In this document: positions 26,958 to 38,545 of the stretch, piece after piece
Position numbering within the stretch: position 1 is the stretch's first letter
How the letters are laid out: each line of letters starts with the position of its first letter
DNA from: Heterocephalus glaber
Taxonomy: Eukaryota; Chordata; Mammalia; Rodentia; Bathyergidae
DNA length: 64,000 bases
Reading direction: 5' to 3'
Assembly: GCF_000247695.1 (NCBI RefSeq)
Contig: NW_004624854.1
Coordinates: forward strand, 4,195,689 to 4,259,688
Notes under the pieces: generated by a model
Seen by the model: only the letters and a program-made list of their open reading frames with translations
Databases searched by the model: none
What the model was told of the DNA's origin: nothing
Translations under genes and position numbers: made by a program

Positions 26958-27099
26958 CACATGAGTTTTTAAGGGAAGGAACATAGCAAATTTATGTCTC
27001 TTTACTTTCTTCTTAAGAAATGCTGAGCATATTAATACTCATATTGATAAAGGACCTCCAGATATACAGAGGAAATAATATAACTCCCAACCTGCTAGA

Positions 27100-27534
27100 T
27101 GTCCGATACCCTGAGTTTGTGTTCCCAAAATCAAAGAATGAATTCTGAGGAACAGCGGAGGTTAAGAGTAGGAGATATTTATTGAGCGGATGGCTCCTGG
27201 GAGGCAGGAGGGAACCCAGCAAATGGGTTGCCAGCCACCCCACTTTACAAGGAAGCTTTATAGAGCAAAATCATGAGGTGGGTACAAAGTGGGACAAAAC
27301 TATGATCAGTGAGATTACAAGTATGGCTGCTTAGGCAGTATGGATCCACTGAGGAAGCAGGTCACGAAGCAGGTGTGCATGAAGAGAACAAGGACTCTGC
27401 TTGAAAAAGATGAGTCAGGAGGTCCTGGTCGCTCACCCAGGTGACTGATGCCTATCTGGGCTTATTGGACCAGGTAATATTGTTTATCCCTCAGGGAGGC
27501 ATGTAGGCTTGGTTATTCCACCTGGCCTTCAACA
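27100..27534 (-). mobile_element. Solo-LTR-like element, antisense
   Basis: Read on the minus strand, the 435-base segment begins TGTTGAAG and ends ATCGGACA (TG...CA termini). It has an AATAAA signal (TTTATT on the + strand at about 27178) roughly 80 bases before its 3' end. That architecture fits a retroviral LTR. I found no matching target-site duplication, so the boundaries are provisional and the family is unknown to me. No internal retroviral genes flank it. Confidence 0.5.
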
Positions 27535-29059
27535 AACGCGCCTCCAGCCACAGTTGTAATGTGCTCTCATCTTCTGCACTGACTCCTTCCAGGCCTAGCC
27601 CTGTCTGACTGCCTGTGATATTTCTACCTAACTTAGCTGTCTGCAGTAGTGTTACAGACTTCTTGCAGAGCCACACAAACAGACCATGCTAAGAGAAATG
27701 CACATATACTCACAGGCACACATACATGCATCATAAATTATAGATTAATTTTCACACCTGAAAGACTCATGGCTTCCTGTTTGAGGATTTCCTTTTTCAT
27801 CTCTACTGGGTGTTTAAAAAACATTTTAAGGTGAGAACTTGTAAAGAAAATATAATTCCAAGCATTGCTTTGGAAGTAATAGCAGAGACTGTTTACCAAA
27901 AGGGGAAGAAAGAGACCTTCATATGCAAATATATGGCATTTGAAAATGTCATATAGCTACATCTACATATAAATTAGATGCTCTCTGAATTCCAGAGAAG
28001 GGAGAGTGGCATGGCAATAGCCAATTTCTAAATCAAAGTAAAGTAAACTAATAGAGTATTGGTGAGTCCAGACACCCACCGGGAGAAGCACATCTTTACT
28101 ACATCCTCAAACAGTAGCACACTCCAGGTCTAAGACCACCTGGCTGAAATCCAAACCAAAATAAAATCAACTCTCACAGTGCTTGAAAGGTAATGGAAAT
28201 GAGCCAGCTACAAGGGAGCTCACAGGTCAAGGATTGACAACTCTCTATCTAGTATGTGCTTCCCTTCTAAAAGATATTGACTTGGAAATCAAGAGCCTCC
28301 TGAGATCTCCCACATTTAACCTCTGTGGCAGGGTTTTTTTCTTTTATGTAAAGTTCTAAACATTGGACCAAAAAAGAGAACTTTTTACTTCTTTCTGTTT
28401 TCATATTTGTTCCTTTGCCCTCGTACCACAATCACTTTGAGAAAATTCCTCCAGTAGACCATAGTATATAAACTACCAGGTAGGGATAAATAACTTTGCT
28501 GTATTAAATGAATTATCCTTCCAGGACATCAGGATATCATTATAGAAACTATATTTTTCCCATATTGTTATGGAGCTCCCAGCTCCTGGAAAGAGCCACA
28601 GGGAAAAAATTTTAATAAATTATCTTAGGCAATTTTTAGTGGCCATTTCATGGAGTCCATGTGGGAATTGTTTCCCTGCCAGCAAGAGCTGACTGCAATC
28701 TGTCAGGTAGTGCTGCACCACAATTTCATTCTAGGTACTAAAAAGCACAACAAAACTTGTCGTAGCCCTTACACAGCATATTTATATAAGGCAGCTGGGG
28801 CTGAGAGAATAAACTTCTAGAATAGAAGTAAAAATTCTCTTCTAGAATAGAGAATAAACTTCTAGATAACTGATGGAAGCCACTTGAATCTTAGAAAAAA
28901 AAAGAAATTCTAATAAACTTAAGATATCAATAGGAAAGATAATGGAAAATCCAATTGTCAAAGGAAAGCAACAAATCAGAATGGTCTTTAAATGGATAAA
29001 TATAATTGCTACATTTTATGGAATACAGCTGAATGTTTGGTGCTTTATTAGTGCTTCTC

Positions 29060-29215
29060 TTTGAAGTGACCTTTCAATAAAAGAATTATTGTCACCACTG
29101 GAAAGATTAAAAACTTTAAGGCTCAGAAATTTTAAGCAGTTTGTCCAAGGACATCTAGCTTTTAAGAAGCTAAGACTCTGAACTCTTTGACCAAGGAGCT
29201 GGCTGATCTTTTTCC
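29060..29215 (-). repeat. MIR SINE remnant, antisense
   Basis: 'TTAAGGCTCAGAAATTTTAA', then 'GCAGTTTGTCCAAGGACATC' and 'TAGCTTTTAAGAAGCTAAGA' parallel the antisense MIR core. Confidence 0.6.
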
Positions 29216-30374
29216 ATTATACCAGTGTGGCTCTATATAGAGTAAGAGAGGAAAGGTAGCAAGATGAACATTAATACATCTGAAAAAATACAGTCTTTTG
29301 TGGCAGATATTATAGGAACCAAAGCAAATCCCTAATGAGGATTAAAAATATCATAGCAAAGAGCATGTTCAGAAAACTAAAAGAGGAAAAAGAAATAGAA
29401 AATTTTGTTGTTGATTTTCTGCTAAAATATGCTGACATGTGGGGTATTTATGTTTTTCTGAACATGTGGTGGATATTAGTATGTTTTTATTCACCATCAT
29501 CTATTATTAATGATAAAGGAAAGCTAAATAATTATGATATATTGTCACGTTGAATTTCCAAGTGTATTACAGAATCTCATCATTCCATCAAAGATGAAAG
29601 CATAAACTTATTTTTAGAAAGAGGAATACAGATATTATCTTATTACAACAAACTTCTTTCCATCAGAATAGACCATATTTAGTCAGCAACACTTGTGTGT
29701 AAGAGTTGAAAATACATTTCAAGGCATGATTTGCTATTAAGCAATTCATATTATACTTTTCATATTATCTTCAGGTTGAGAAATGACCTAAGCCTGAGAT
29801 ACATTTGCTGTGCCAAGACAGAGTTCTATTTCTTTTTAAGACTCCATGGAACAGAGATTATTTTATTGGAGACAGAGACACCATAGCTTTCATCTCCTTT
29901 GTAGATCGTCGAAACAAAGTGCATCTTTGCTGACCCTACCGTCGTACCCCTTGGCGTCTATGGAGGGTTCCTTTAACTACTCAGGGCTCACAAAAGAATC
30001 CACTCCTGAATAAAAGTAAACCCCACCCCTGAGTGCCAGCATCTGCACATATCCAAGGTTGGCTAAGAAAGGCGGAACGCCTAGGCCTTCAGAAGAGGCT
30101 GCTGCCTGTGAGTGGGAGCTTTCCCCTCTGTGCAGTTGGTGGTGTCCTGTGGGCAACCAGACAGGGCTGTGTCTCTCCCATCCATGCCCTCCGCCTACGT
30201 CCCCTCACTCTCTGTCCCCCCAGACACATCCGGCTCCTCTGGGAGCCAGGCTTCATCTCCCAGCTGGCTTGCTGTTTGGATTCTTCACACACTGAATCGT
30301 CTTACGCTTTTGCTCCTTTGTCTAATTCTTGTTTCCAGTCTCATGTATCAGCTTAGATATATTTCTTGTGGGAA

Positions 30375-30650
30375 TGACAGTGATGAGGACTGCCACTTTA
30401 TTGAGCGCTCACTGTATGCCTGCTGCTGTGCTGAACCAACACTTTACATTTTAGAATCTCACTTACTTATTACACACATTATTTTGAAATAGTTGTAATT
30501 TCTTGAATCTTGACTGCTAGCTAAGACTTTGTTATAAATTTTGTAGGCATGCACAATAATTAATGACTTCCACATGGTCACAGAACTAGGAAAACAACAC
30601 AAAATAAAATAGGTTTTGAATCCAGTTGAACTCCAAAGTCTGTGATCTTA
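30375..30650 (-). repeat. Long MIR/THER1-type SINE, antisense
   Basis: It begins 'CACTTTATTGAGCGCTCACT', with 'GTATGCCTGC' and 'CACTTTACATTTTAGAATCTCA'-like phrases. It ends with a 'CACAGAACTAGG' segment and 'TTTGAATCCAGTTGAACTCC', the full antisense MIR order. Confidence 0.7.
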
Positions 30651-30749
30651 CTGTCTCAAAAATATTTTATTTATAGGCAGTTAGTGCTATTTCACCCACT
30701 TTACAGCTGGGCTATTTGCTCCCTGCCTTCACCTAGGGTCTGAGCATAT

Positions 30750-30880
30750 GGCCCTCTGTGTGCAGTGTGATCCCCATTTACAGATGAGGAATATCTTTGA
30801 GGACACAAGACATGCTTTGGTCCCACAACTGATATGCAGAAGCACCAGCTCCCGAACACAGACAATTTGACAGAATAACT
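30750..30880 (-). repeat. MIR SINE remnant, antisense
   Basis: 'GTGATCCCCATTTACAGATG', then AGGAATATC and 'GGTCCCACAACTGATATGCA' follow the antisense MIR core. Confidence 0.6.
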
Positions 30881-31616
30881 TAATTTTTAGCAGAAATGAG
30901 ATTATACAATTTTGCCAATACTCACTGGCAGTTACCAAACTAGTTAGCTCATATATCAGTCATGTGTTGCAAGACTAGCAATACATGTGAAGCATCTCCT
31001 CACATGCATTGTATATATTACTCAATAATATGTGGAGCATCTCTTAGAAAATGCTACAGAACACTCAGAGAAATGAACAAGAGAGAATTGTGCGTACAGC
31101 TCTTCGGGCTCATATCTTGCTCCTGATTCCTTTGGAAAACCCCAGCTGGGAAGGGTGATGAAGGGCTTGTAAGGTTCCCCATTTGGGTAGCAGAGAGATG
31201 GAATCCTGAGTGGGGCAGAGCTGTTCTTTATACTTGGTCTTATCTATATGAAACACTATTTGACACAGGAACTCTGTAATTGGTGTGGAAGATGCATTGT
31301 TCCAAATCTCAGATGAGGATCCCTACATTGGATGTTATTTGGCCTGACAGCACTCTGAAAAGACCGTCTTGTCATCTCTAGCCATAGTGAGGACATGGTG
31401 ACAGTTGGCTCTAGTGACCCAAGACCAATAAAAAATATGAAAGAAGTCCTGCTTCCCAAAAGCAATTAGGCCACTCCTGGTGCTGCCAACTGCGATAGGA
31501 AAGACTGCCAAGCTCTTAGACGTGGAAATGCACGCGATAGCGTTTGGCAGCTGGAGAAAACTGCTTCCAGAAACGTATGGACCATGGGTACCCAAGTTTA
31601 AGAAAACTGAGAGAAG

Positions 31617-31718
31617 TGCCAGGGATTTAGCTCGGTGGTTTTGCTCACCTGTTGTGCAAGCACAAGGACCAGAGTTCGATCCCTGGTACCAAAAAAAAAG
31701 AAAAAAGAAAAAGAAAGT
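31617..31718 (+). mobile_element. ID SINE with target-site duplication
   Basis: The body runs from GCCAGGGATTTAGCTCGGTGG to GAGTTCGATCCCTGGTACC and is followed by a long A/G-rich tail. TGAGAGAA at 31608-31615 recurs at 31719-31726, immediately after the tail, giving an 8-bp target-site duplication. Confidence 0.9.
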
Positions 31719-32270
31719 TGAGAGAACATTTCACATTTTTATTATGATAGGTTAATAAATAATAAGAAACTCTGAATTTATTAAATCTACGTGAACAAAC
31801 TATGAGTAAAATTATAAATTCCAACACTTCATCCTTCCTTGTTGGGCCTCCAAAATTGATGATCTTTATTTTTCAGTTAATGTATATTGTTTTATGATAA
31901 AAACCTCCTTACTATTGGGAATTATCTACCATGTAAAGATAATCACTGTCAAGTTTTGGTAAATTTCATTCCAGTATTTTACATTTCCACATATATTAAC
32001 ACAAATATATTAACATCCTACTCATCTTCTTTGTAATCAAAATCCTTCAGAATTTTAAAGGAATAATATTTTATCATGTTGCTACACTATATTGAACTAT
32101 TACACTATTAAAATTTAGGTAATTGCCATTTTTTGGCTATTTTGGATTATGATATAATTAATATCTTTGTAATATGTGTCTATCTACCTTCAAGGTTCTT
32201 GATATGTGATTAATTTTTGGAAGTTTCTACTCTTAAATTTCTCTGTCTGTACCACCAATTACTGGCCAAC

Positions 32271-32960
32271 TGTTGTAGTCAGCAGGATTCGGCGAGGGAA
32301 TACATTAAATACAGGACACATAACTTATAAGGCTATTTTATAATAATTACCCACAGAGTCAAATGCAAATGAGTGCGAGAGATTAACCACACAGTAGAAG
32401 CCCAGAGGATTCAACTGAGGGCCTAGATCCCAGCAGTTTCCCACACAAGTCTAGCTGAAGGCCTAGAGTCCAAGGCAATATCCTCCTTGAGTCCAGCCAG
32501 TGGCCTAGAGCCCATGGCAATGTGTCATGTTTGTCTGTATTGAGTATCTGCACCTGGAAGACCCAAAGGCCAGTGGTGGAAGCCAGAAAATCAGCGGTGG
32601 TGAGCTGAAGGATTTCTGCCACCAAGCTGAGGGATCCACATTGGAGCCAGGAAGTGATGCTCAGGGTAAAGATCAGAGCCCCCCTGATGAAAACAGCAAC
32701 CATTCCCAGCAACAGTGAGGCCCCTAGCTCCTCCTCCGATGAGAACATTCTAGTTTGCATCAGGAAAACCATCCGCAGCAAGCTTCTCCTACAAATCAAC
32801 AAGCCAAGATCTTCCCCTCCAGTTCTCTTTTTATGGCTATTGGTAACACTCTTCAGGTGGATCCTCCATGCCCAGAGCACCCTGATCCAGTTCAGCTGGG
32901 CGTTACAAGTTGACCATTAGTCAATCCACCACACCAGCTGACATGTGATGTGGCCTCTAT
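32271..32960 (-). mobile_element. Retroviral LTR-like element, antisense, with internal repeats
   Basis: Read on the minus strand, the segment ends GACTACAACA (a CA terminus at 32271), preceded by a GCCGAATCCTGC phrase typical of LTR U5 ends. Three degenerate 40-42-base units, each with GGCCTAGA, lie at about 32414-32540. A 165-codon minus-strand frame (32383-32880) reads through them and shows a roughly 14-residue LPWALG/LPWTLG periodicity, but matches no protein I know. The distal boundary and target-site duplication were not found. Confidence 0.45.
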
Positions 32961-34789
32961 TATAGAGTACAGCTGTTCTCCGACTAAATGGGCTCCTGAG
33001 GGTGACACACAGTGAACAACTCATTTAGCTTCTCTGCTGCCCAACAGCTTTTAGAAGTGGCCTGAGATGCAGTGAAAAAAAGAAAGAATTCTCTCTACAT
33101 TATCCAACTAAGCGCACAGATACAAAACTTACGAAAAGTTTGTGTACTTACTTTTGTTCTGTTACTATCTATATTTTTTGTCATTCTCAACTCAAGGTGA
33201 ATTACTTTTATAATGAAAAATACCCAGTATACTTTATTTGTAAGAAAAATAATATAGAGGTAAGCAATTCAGCCCTCTCTAAAACACCCATTCTTCAAGT
33301 TGAATGATACGGTTTCCATTAGTAAGCGAAATAACTATGGTTATGACTATATACAGACTCAAGTGCAGGAGGAAGGCAATCACAGGGATCTCTCCAGGCA
33401 AAAAAAAAAAAAATCTGTCTCAATTATCTATACGTTTCAGACAGAATTGTTTTCTGGCCTGGAATTATCCAGATGGCTGCCTCTTCCATTTTTCTCCTAA
33501 CGTTACGTGTACAAATCTAAGACAATTCTTTACCATTGAAACATCATGAAGAAAACACTAGATTAAAAATGAGAACACACAGAAACACTGGGTGTGGGTA
33601 GATGAGAATTCTCTGTACTATCTTTCTATAAATCTAAATCTATTTTAAAATAGATTTTTAAAACAAAACACACTTGGTTTCCAGAGCTAGTTATCTGCCT
33701 TTAACCTTCTGGATGCTATTAAATGCTAATTGAGTATTTCTGTCTTCAAGTTCCTAATACATCAAAGAAAATACATACCCGGTGTCCGTACATAAATATA
33801 TGTGTAGATATAATTGTACATATATTTGTGCATATGCATGCATGTGGATGTGCACACACACACAACCTCCTTGGAGCGTTGCAGTCTAAAACAAAGTAAG
33901 AGCTACAAACACTGAAAATTGTAAAGCATTGAACAATAATAAAATAATAATATCACTTAATGATATTTTGGGCAAAGATGACCTATCTTATATAAAGGGA
34001 GTTGAACAGAGCAATACTACAAACATTTTACCTTTCTAGAACTCTTAATTTCTTGGATAAATTTTTCAAAAAGGAAAAAAAAATGCCTTGCCTAAAAGCT
34101 TTCCTCAGTGATGTTTCACCATAGTCTGAATTCCCTTTCACTTCATATTTCTTGGCTTGCCTTTGAATTTACACCTGCAAATGCCTGGGGTCCACCGTAA
34201 GCATCCTTCCCCTTACTTTCGACAATATGTAGCCATAGGTTTCCATTTAACAGTCACACATTTTCTTCACATTATTTGGTAGACATTTCACCTCTTAATA
34301 TTTTTTCTATTCAACTCTGAAGTCTTCCCAATTTACACCAGTTCTATTATAATCATACTGAAATATAAATTGTAATTTTCAATGATTTCTCAAAAAAACA
34401 TAAGGCATTTCTGACATATTTATATATTAGAGTTTAAATGTTTCTCCTGTTCTTCCCCAGTGTACAAAATGGCATTACCTACATACATAACGCAAAAACA
34501 TATCCATCTTCAAGTTGTTCCTTCTATTTTACATTACATAAACAACTCATATTCAATCCACCTGGAAGATACAGGTAGATCAGAAGAATATTTTCCTCCC
34601 CCATTGCTGTTCCTCAAGTCCTAGACATTGTCTTCCACATACACTACTCATTACCATAGTGGTCTCTTCTCTGCTTTGCTGCTTCCTTTGTGCCCCTCAT
34701 TGGTCCATTTTCTGCACCAGTAAGATATGCTCGAGACCACCTGAATGGCTTCCACTTGCCCTTGAAGTTAAAGCAACGCTTCTCAGCCT

Positions 34790-35190
34790 GTCGTACAGAG
34801 TTCTGCAGAGCCATGCTACCAGCCATTCCGCCTTCCTTTTGTCTCTCCTGACTCTCCTGGCTTTCTCTGCTCCAGCCACAGTCTCCTCGAAGGGGCCATG
34901 CCCATTGTTCACAAGGTCAGGGGCCCTTCCTGGGCTCTCCCCTCTTTCTCAATACACATTTTCTCACCACTCCAGAGCAGGTGTCTCCTGCCCTACTACT
35001 TACTCTCTGTTGGAATGCTCTGTTTTTGCCTATAACGTTTCTAACGTGGATCTTAGGTTTCTGTGTGTTTGCTGTTTTGTATTGAACGTTATACTTCTCA
35101 TATGTATGCCCTTCAGGAGAAAAACTCTATTTGACTCAGTGCTTACCCCCAGTATTTGGTGTGTAGAAGGAAATGAGTGAATATTACAGT
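34790..35190 (+). repeat. L2-like LINE remnant
   Basis: 'TTTCTCTGCTCCAGCCACAG', then 'CTGTTGGAATGCTCTG', then 'TGCCCTTCAGGAGAAAAACT' and 'CAGTGCTTACCCCCAGTATT' keep the order of the L2 3' region. The 173-codon frame at 34659-35180 is derived from it. Confidence 0.6.
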
Positions 35191-36034
35191 GGATGAATCC
35201 ATCAGTGAATTAATTAGGTACAGACAAGATGAAGGGCTGGTATATTTAGAAACTTTCATGAGAAAAAATGTTTCTTAACTTTTCAGGATTTAATAGGCTC
35301 CATGATTACAAACCATGAACTAAAAGTTGTGGATTGATATTAACAATATCATTTAAAATAAAAATGAAGGATTTCAAAATAGCTGCATCACTCTCTACTT
35401 CCCTCTCTAAGTACATTCATTTTGTGCTTTTCCTATTTCAAAATAAATGATTCTCTGGAAGCCTCAAATGTAAATATCACCTGTTCTATTTCTATGGACG
35501 CAATAGGTGTTTGACTTTCTCCAAATTCAAATGTGTACCTGGTTTGTAACCCCTATTGATTTCTCAAGTAGCTAAGCATCTACTTGGAAACTGGAAATTA
35601 TACAACATGAGTATGTTAGACCTGTTAAAAGGTAAACCAACACTAGGATACCACGGAGTACCATTTAGTTAATAACTTCTTTCGAGCCCTAAAGAGTGTC
35701 CAAGTCTAAAGAAACTGTTTAGACCCACACAAAATTCTTCACTGTTTCTAGAGTGGGGTTGTATTTCTTTTTGCCTCAAAGTTATCCATGCTAGAAATTA
35801 AGGAAGTGTCAAAATCAAATCAGTTGTTCAAAAATAGGGGAAAAAAATGAATGAATCCATAGCTATTTAAAAATACTGGGGGGGATGTTCTACATTTTAA
35901 ATAAATTTTTAAAAAAGATTTGTACTTAACTGAAGGATAATATTTCACATATAAGAATATTTAATTTTCTCATTTTCTTAATGGAGTACTCTAAATTTCT
36001 GTCCTTCTTTTAAAAAAATGTCAAATAAACTCCC

Positions 36035-36505
36035 ATTTTTTTTTTTTGCCTAAATTCTTTTATTAGTACATTTTAGGTATGCAATACGTTTACATTTATC
36101 ATCGGGTGTACCTGTACGTGATGTATCTTGGTCCTTTTTTTTCCCCATTCCCTGTGCTCCCTTCACCCCCTTCACCCTTCCCTATTTACAAAGACTTTGT
36201 TTCCATTTTTTTCTTTTCTCATAATTTTTCCTTTCCCTTCTTTCCTTTCCCCTTCCCCTCCCACTTCCCCTACCCCTTCGGACCTTTTCTTCCTATTTCA
36301 AATGATCAATTATTCATTTTAATCATTTTCGTCCTTATTTACACTTTCAGTTTCTCACACCAGAGAAACTGTTTGGTATTTACACATGTGTGTCCTATTT
36401 ATTTCACTTAAGAGTATGGCCTCAATATGCATCCATTTAGCTATAAATGTCTCTAATTTCTCATTCTTTATGGCTGAGTAGTACTCCATTTTATTTAAAA
36501 AATCC
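36035..36505 (-). mobile_element. L1 3' end, antisense, with ORF2 C-terminal remnant
   Basis: A T run at about 36038 (the complement of the A tail) leads into the 3' UTR. On the minus strand the region near 36355-36500 translates to MEYYSAIKNEKLETF... ...KWMHIEAILLSEINRT, the recognisable C-terminus of L1 ORF2p. The element is 5'-truncated just upstream of that Met. Only the tail of the reverse-transcriptase protein is present, so it is inactive. Confidence 0.85.
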
Positions 36506-36674
36506 CCATTATTAAAGGGAACACCATTAATAATTATGCAAAAAACAGACATAAGCTGTGACTTCCCAGGTCACGTACCAGCTGAAACCAGTCTTTCAAC
36601 TCAAGCTTTCATTTCATCACATACGGATTATTACAAAGTATACTTCATTGATGTAAGAGTTTGGTTGGAAAATG

Positions 36675-36960
36675 GTAATTGTGTTAGTTTTCCAGGCCAT
36701 TCTAGCCAATTATCACAAAGCAGGTGACAGAAATTTATGATCACACGGTTTTAGAGGTTGAAAATCTGAATGCTTTTCAGCAAGGCCACACTTTCATCAA
36801 AACCTCAAAGGAAGACTCTTTCCTTGACACTTCCAAGCTCTGGAGGCTCCGAAATGGCTCGGATTGTAGCAGCAAAGGTTCAGTTTTTGCCTCCATCTTT
36901 ATATGACCTACTTTTGGAGAGACATGGTCTGACTTAGTATAGTAACCAATAAAATGCTGG
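36675..36960. repeat. Ancient dispersed repeat (family not named)
   Basis: 'GTGTTAGTTTTCCAGGCCAT', then 'AATTATCACAAAGCAGGTGA', 'CAGAAATTTATGATCACACG' and 'TTTTTGCCTCCATCTTTATA' follow the order of a very common mammalian repeat ('gctgccataacaaagtaccacaa...acagaaatttattctctcac'). I recognise the pattern but not the family name. Confidence 0.45.
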
Positions 36961-38109
36961 ATTCTTATTTTACCAATCACTAAATGTAAGATTTTACTGG
37001 TAGTTAAAAACAAAAAGTAATGCTAGGTGTGAAAAGACTTGTTCATTGCTACTACTGTGACCCTGTAACAGATTAAATGGGGAGATCATGTAGAAATCTA
37101 TGATGGACTGTCACATCATTAAATGTTTTATTTTAGAAAGCAACACCACCTTCAGCAACATTTTTATTTTGCTTAAACATGAAGACATTTGATTAATTTT
37201 CATGTAACAAAATATAATTGAGAAATATCATCAAAACAAACTTAGCACCATTAGATTGTTCCAGAACTACAAACTGTGTTCAGAGTTAAGTAATAACAAA
37301 ACCTCAGAATTGTCTTAGAGTTGATTCTATGACTTTTCAAAACATCAATTTTATATGAAATGCTAATTTGAAACATCAAACCTACTTTCAGAAATACACA
37401 TATAGCACAATAATCTAAATTTTTTCCTAAAATTACTTTTCTTTATTCTTAAATATCAGAAGGGAATGTACACCTAACTCTTTCAATGAGCACCACTTAA
37501 TATTAATTTGTCAGATACCATCATATGGCAGAACTCCAAATCTGTAAGTGAATCCAAATCTACACTGTAAATTCTTCTGCCCTTTCTGGACCATGCCATC
37601 ATGTAGAAGAAATATGCAAACCCATCAACATTGGCTTATACTTGTTCTTTCAGTTCATTTATAGATAGCCTTCTTGTCATTTACAATTAGCAAAACATTT
37701 TTGCCCTTTGTATCTTTGCATTTCACTGGAGAAGACTGAAGCACGTAGCAAATGTGGATCTCTCTTGTGCACCTGTTTTTATCATGCGGCATATATGCAC
37801 TTTATCGATCGGAGTTCTCCACCATACTGCACCTTACCATGTCACTTACAGTGGGCACTGGTGTGCCTTGTAGCACATCACATCACTGAAGTGCAGCTGG
37901 CTTTTTGAGGGAAATAGCCAAGCAGAAGTAAGTTTCTCAAAGCCACCACACCAAGGCACAGGCGGCTGGGACACAGCTCTCCTAGGTCTATGGCATTCAG
38001 TCACTTACCCATGCTATGTAGTGCGCACCCACTTCGTGTCGGTTCCTGTTCTAAACCCTGGGGCTGGCACAGTGAACACTGCAGCCTGACCCAAGAGAGT
38101 GTGTAGTCT

Positions 38110-38545
38110 AGCGCATGAATACACCTTTTTATCCATTCATCTGTTGGTGGACACGCAGGACACTTCCAAGGTTCACCTGTTATGAGTTGTGCTACCGTAG
38201 TCATGGGTGTACACATATCACTGTAACATACCTTTAACTCTTTCAAAAGGGTACCTAGAAGAGGAAGAAGTAGGTTGAGTGGAATTTCTAGTTTTAGTTT
38301 TTTGAGGACTCTTCATACTGATTTCCATAGTGGCTGTACTAATTTACATTCCTAACAGTGGGGGAGAGTTCCTTTTTCCCAAAGCCTTGCCAACATTTAT
38401 TATTGGCCATTCTTTCTGGACTGAGATGTACTGTTTTAATTTGCATTTCTCTAAAGGCTAATGATGTTGAACATTTTTTCATGTATGTATTGATGTTGAA
38501 CATTTTTTTCATGTATGTATTGGCCATTTATACAATAAGAAAACA
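38110..38545 (-). mobile_element. L1 3' region fragment, antisense
   Basis: 'TTTTATCCATTCATCTGTTG', 'CATACTGATTTCCATAGTGG', 'CTGTACTAATTTACATTCCT' and 'TTAATTTGCATTTCTCTAAA' are classic antisense L1 ORF2/3' phrases. A 29/30-base direct duplication lies inside it at 38463-38521. Confidence 0.85.
38463..38521. repeat. Tandem duplication, 29 + 30 bases
   Basis: The unit beginning GATGTTGAACATTTTTT and ending CATGTATGTATT occurs at 38463-38491 and again, with one extra T, at 38492-38521. It lies within the L1 fragment, so the duplication post-dates the L1 insertion. Confidence 0.95.

Noticed and set aside
34659..35180. 173-codon plus-strand frame
   Set aside because: It coincides with an L2-like LINE remnant and has no protein similarity I recognise.
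36355..36552. 65-codon minus-strand frame with L1 ORF2p similarity as a gene
   Set aside because: It is only the C-terminal tail of a 5'-truncated L1 and cannot encode a working protein.
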